Shown here: positions 63,956 to 64,000 of the stretch, one piece after another
How positions within the stretch are numbered: position 1 is the stretch's first letter
Layout of the letters: the number at the start of each line of letters is the position of its first letter
NCBI RefSeq assembly: GCF_000382445.1
Contig: NZ_KB905472.1
Span: forward strand, 993,951-1,057,950
DNA length: 64,000 nucleotides
From: Phocaeicola massiliensis B84634 = Timone 84634 = DSM 17679 = JCM 13223
GTDB taxonomy: Bacteria; Bacteroidota; Bacteroidia; Bacteroidales; Bacteroidaceae
Direction: 5' to 3'
Translations under genes and position numbers: made by a program
Notes under the pieces: model-generated
Told to the model about the DNA's origin: nothing
The model's input: only the letters and a program-made list of their open reading frames with translations
Databases searched by the model: none

Positions 63956-63957
63956 CT

Positions 63958-63996
63958 AAAAAGCTAATAAGTTAATAACAAACTTATTAGCTTTTT
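63958..63996 (+). terminator. Intrinsic terminator of tRNA-Glu
   Basis: Perfect 16-base arms AAAAAGCTAATAAGTT / AACTTATTAGCTTTTT with a 7-base loop, immediately after the tRNA. Confidence 0.85.
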
Positions 63997-64000
63997 CTTT

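Overview
The window is a contiguous piece of chromosome from a gut Bacteroidales, most likely Bacteroides or Phocaeicola. Four things point there: the Bacteroidetes promoter signature (TAnnTTTG, with TTG/TTTG about 19 bases upstream) in front of many genes; the short primary sigma factor without region 1.1; a TonB-dependent receptor carrying a carboxypeptidase-regulatory-like domain next to a surface lipoprotein; and an S16 protein with a long Ala/Glu/Lys tail. Base composition looks even, and no transposase, integrase, prophage or CRISPR array was seen. It is mostly core genome, with accessory character only in intergenic repeats and one decayed gene.

Layout. 1-2.8 kb: cydAB. 2.8-3.0 kb: a candidate small RNA. 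3.1-9.6 kb: a GH2 glycosidase, a XRE-cupin regulator with an acyl-CoA synthetase, ribE and a YihY-family membrane protein. 9.6-10.0 kb: RNase P RNA. 10.3-13.0 kb: an HtrA/Do protease and the primary sigma factor. 14-17 kb: an Nramp transporter and a cation/proton antiporter. 17-21.4 kb: a HAD phosphatase and panB-MFS-ettA. 21.7-27.9 kb: a TonB receptor, lipoprotein and secreted nuclease locus. 28-35 kb: rpsP, ferritin, a secreted esterase, an OPT transporter, a beta-barrel protein with a lipoprotein phosphoesterase, a DUF1573 protein and diacylglycerol kinase. 35-37.4 kb: a Rel protein with a degenerate hydrolase site. 37.5-45.2 kb: DUF4301, a PNGase F-like protein, ogt, an alkD-like gene, GNAT, padR-pspC and purT. 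45.7-47.0 kb: a hemerythrin-type RIC/YtfE protein coupled to a LuxR-type regulator with a degenerate receiver. 47.3-49.4 kb: two secreted phosphoesterases. 49.7-52.4 kb: lutABC. 53.4-56.4 kb: pflBA. 56.5-64 kb: small lipoproteins, tilS, a fused feoA-feoB with its Cys-rich partner, and tRNA-Ser, tRNA-Cys and tRNA-Glu.

The genes describe an anaerobe that copes with low oxygen (cytochrome bd, ferritin, RIC, HtrA), moves iron and other metals (FeoAB, Nramp, ferritin), ferments through pyruvate formate-lyase with lactate use by Lut, and forages on host or dietary polymers (GH2, esterase, PNGase F-like amidase, TonB/lipoprotein/nuclease).

The least explained content is non-coding. A roughly 255-bp element occurs twice (45365-45620 and 63422-63678), each copy holding exactly four 22-bp palindromic units. 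A second dispersed family of about 145-150 bp with inverted ends has three full copies, one of them between the promoter and start codon of purT, plus shorter derivatives. A third family is built on a GTTAGTAC motif. Two promoter-to-terminator cassettes without an ORF are candidate small RNAs. Among proteins, the RIC-regulator pair and the TonB/lipoprotein/nuclease locus are the best candidates for undescribed systems. All family assignments were made by reading the sequence; no database search was run.
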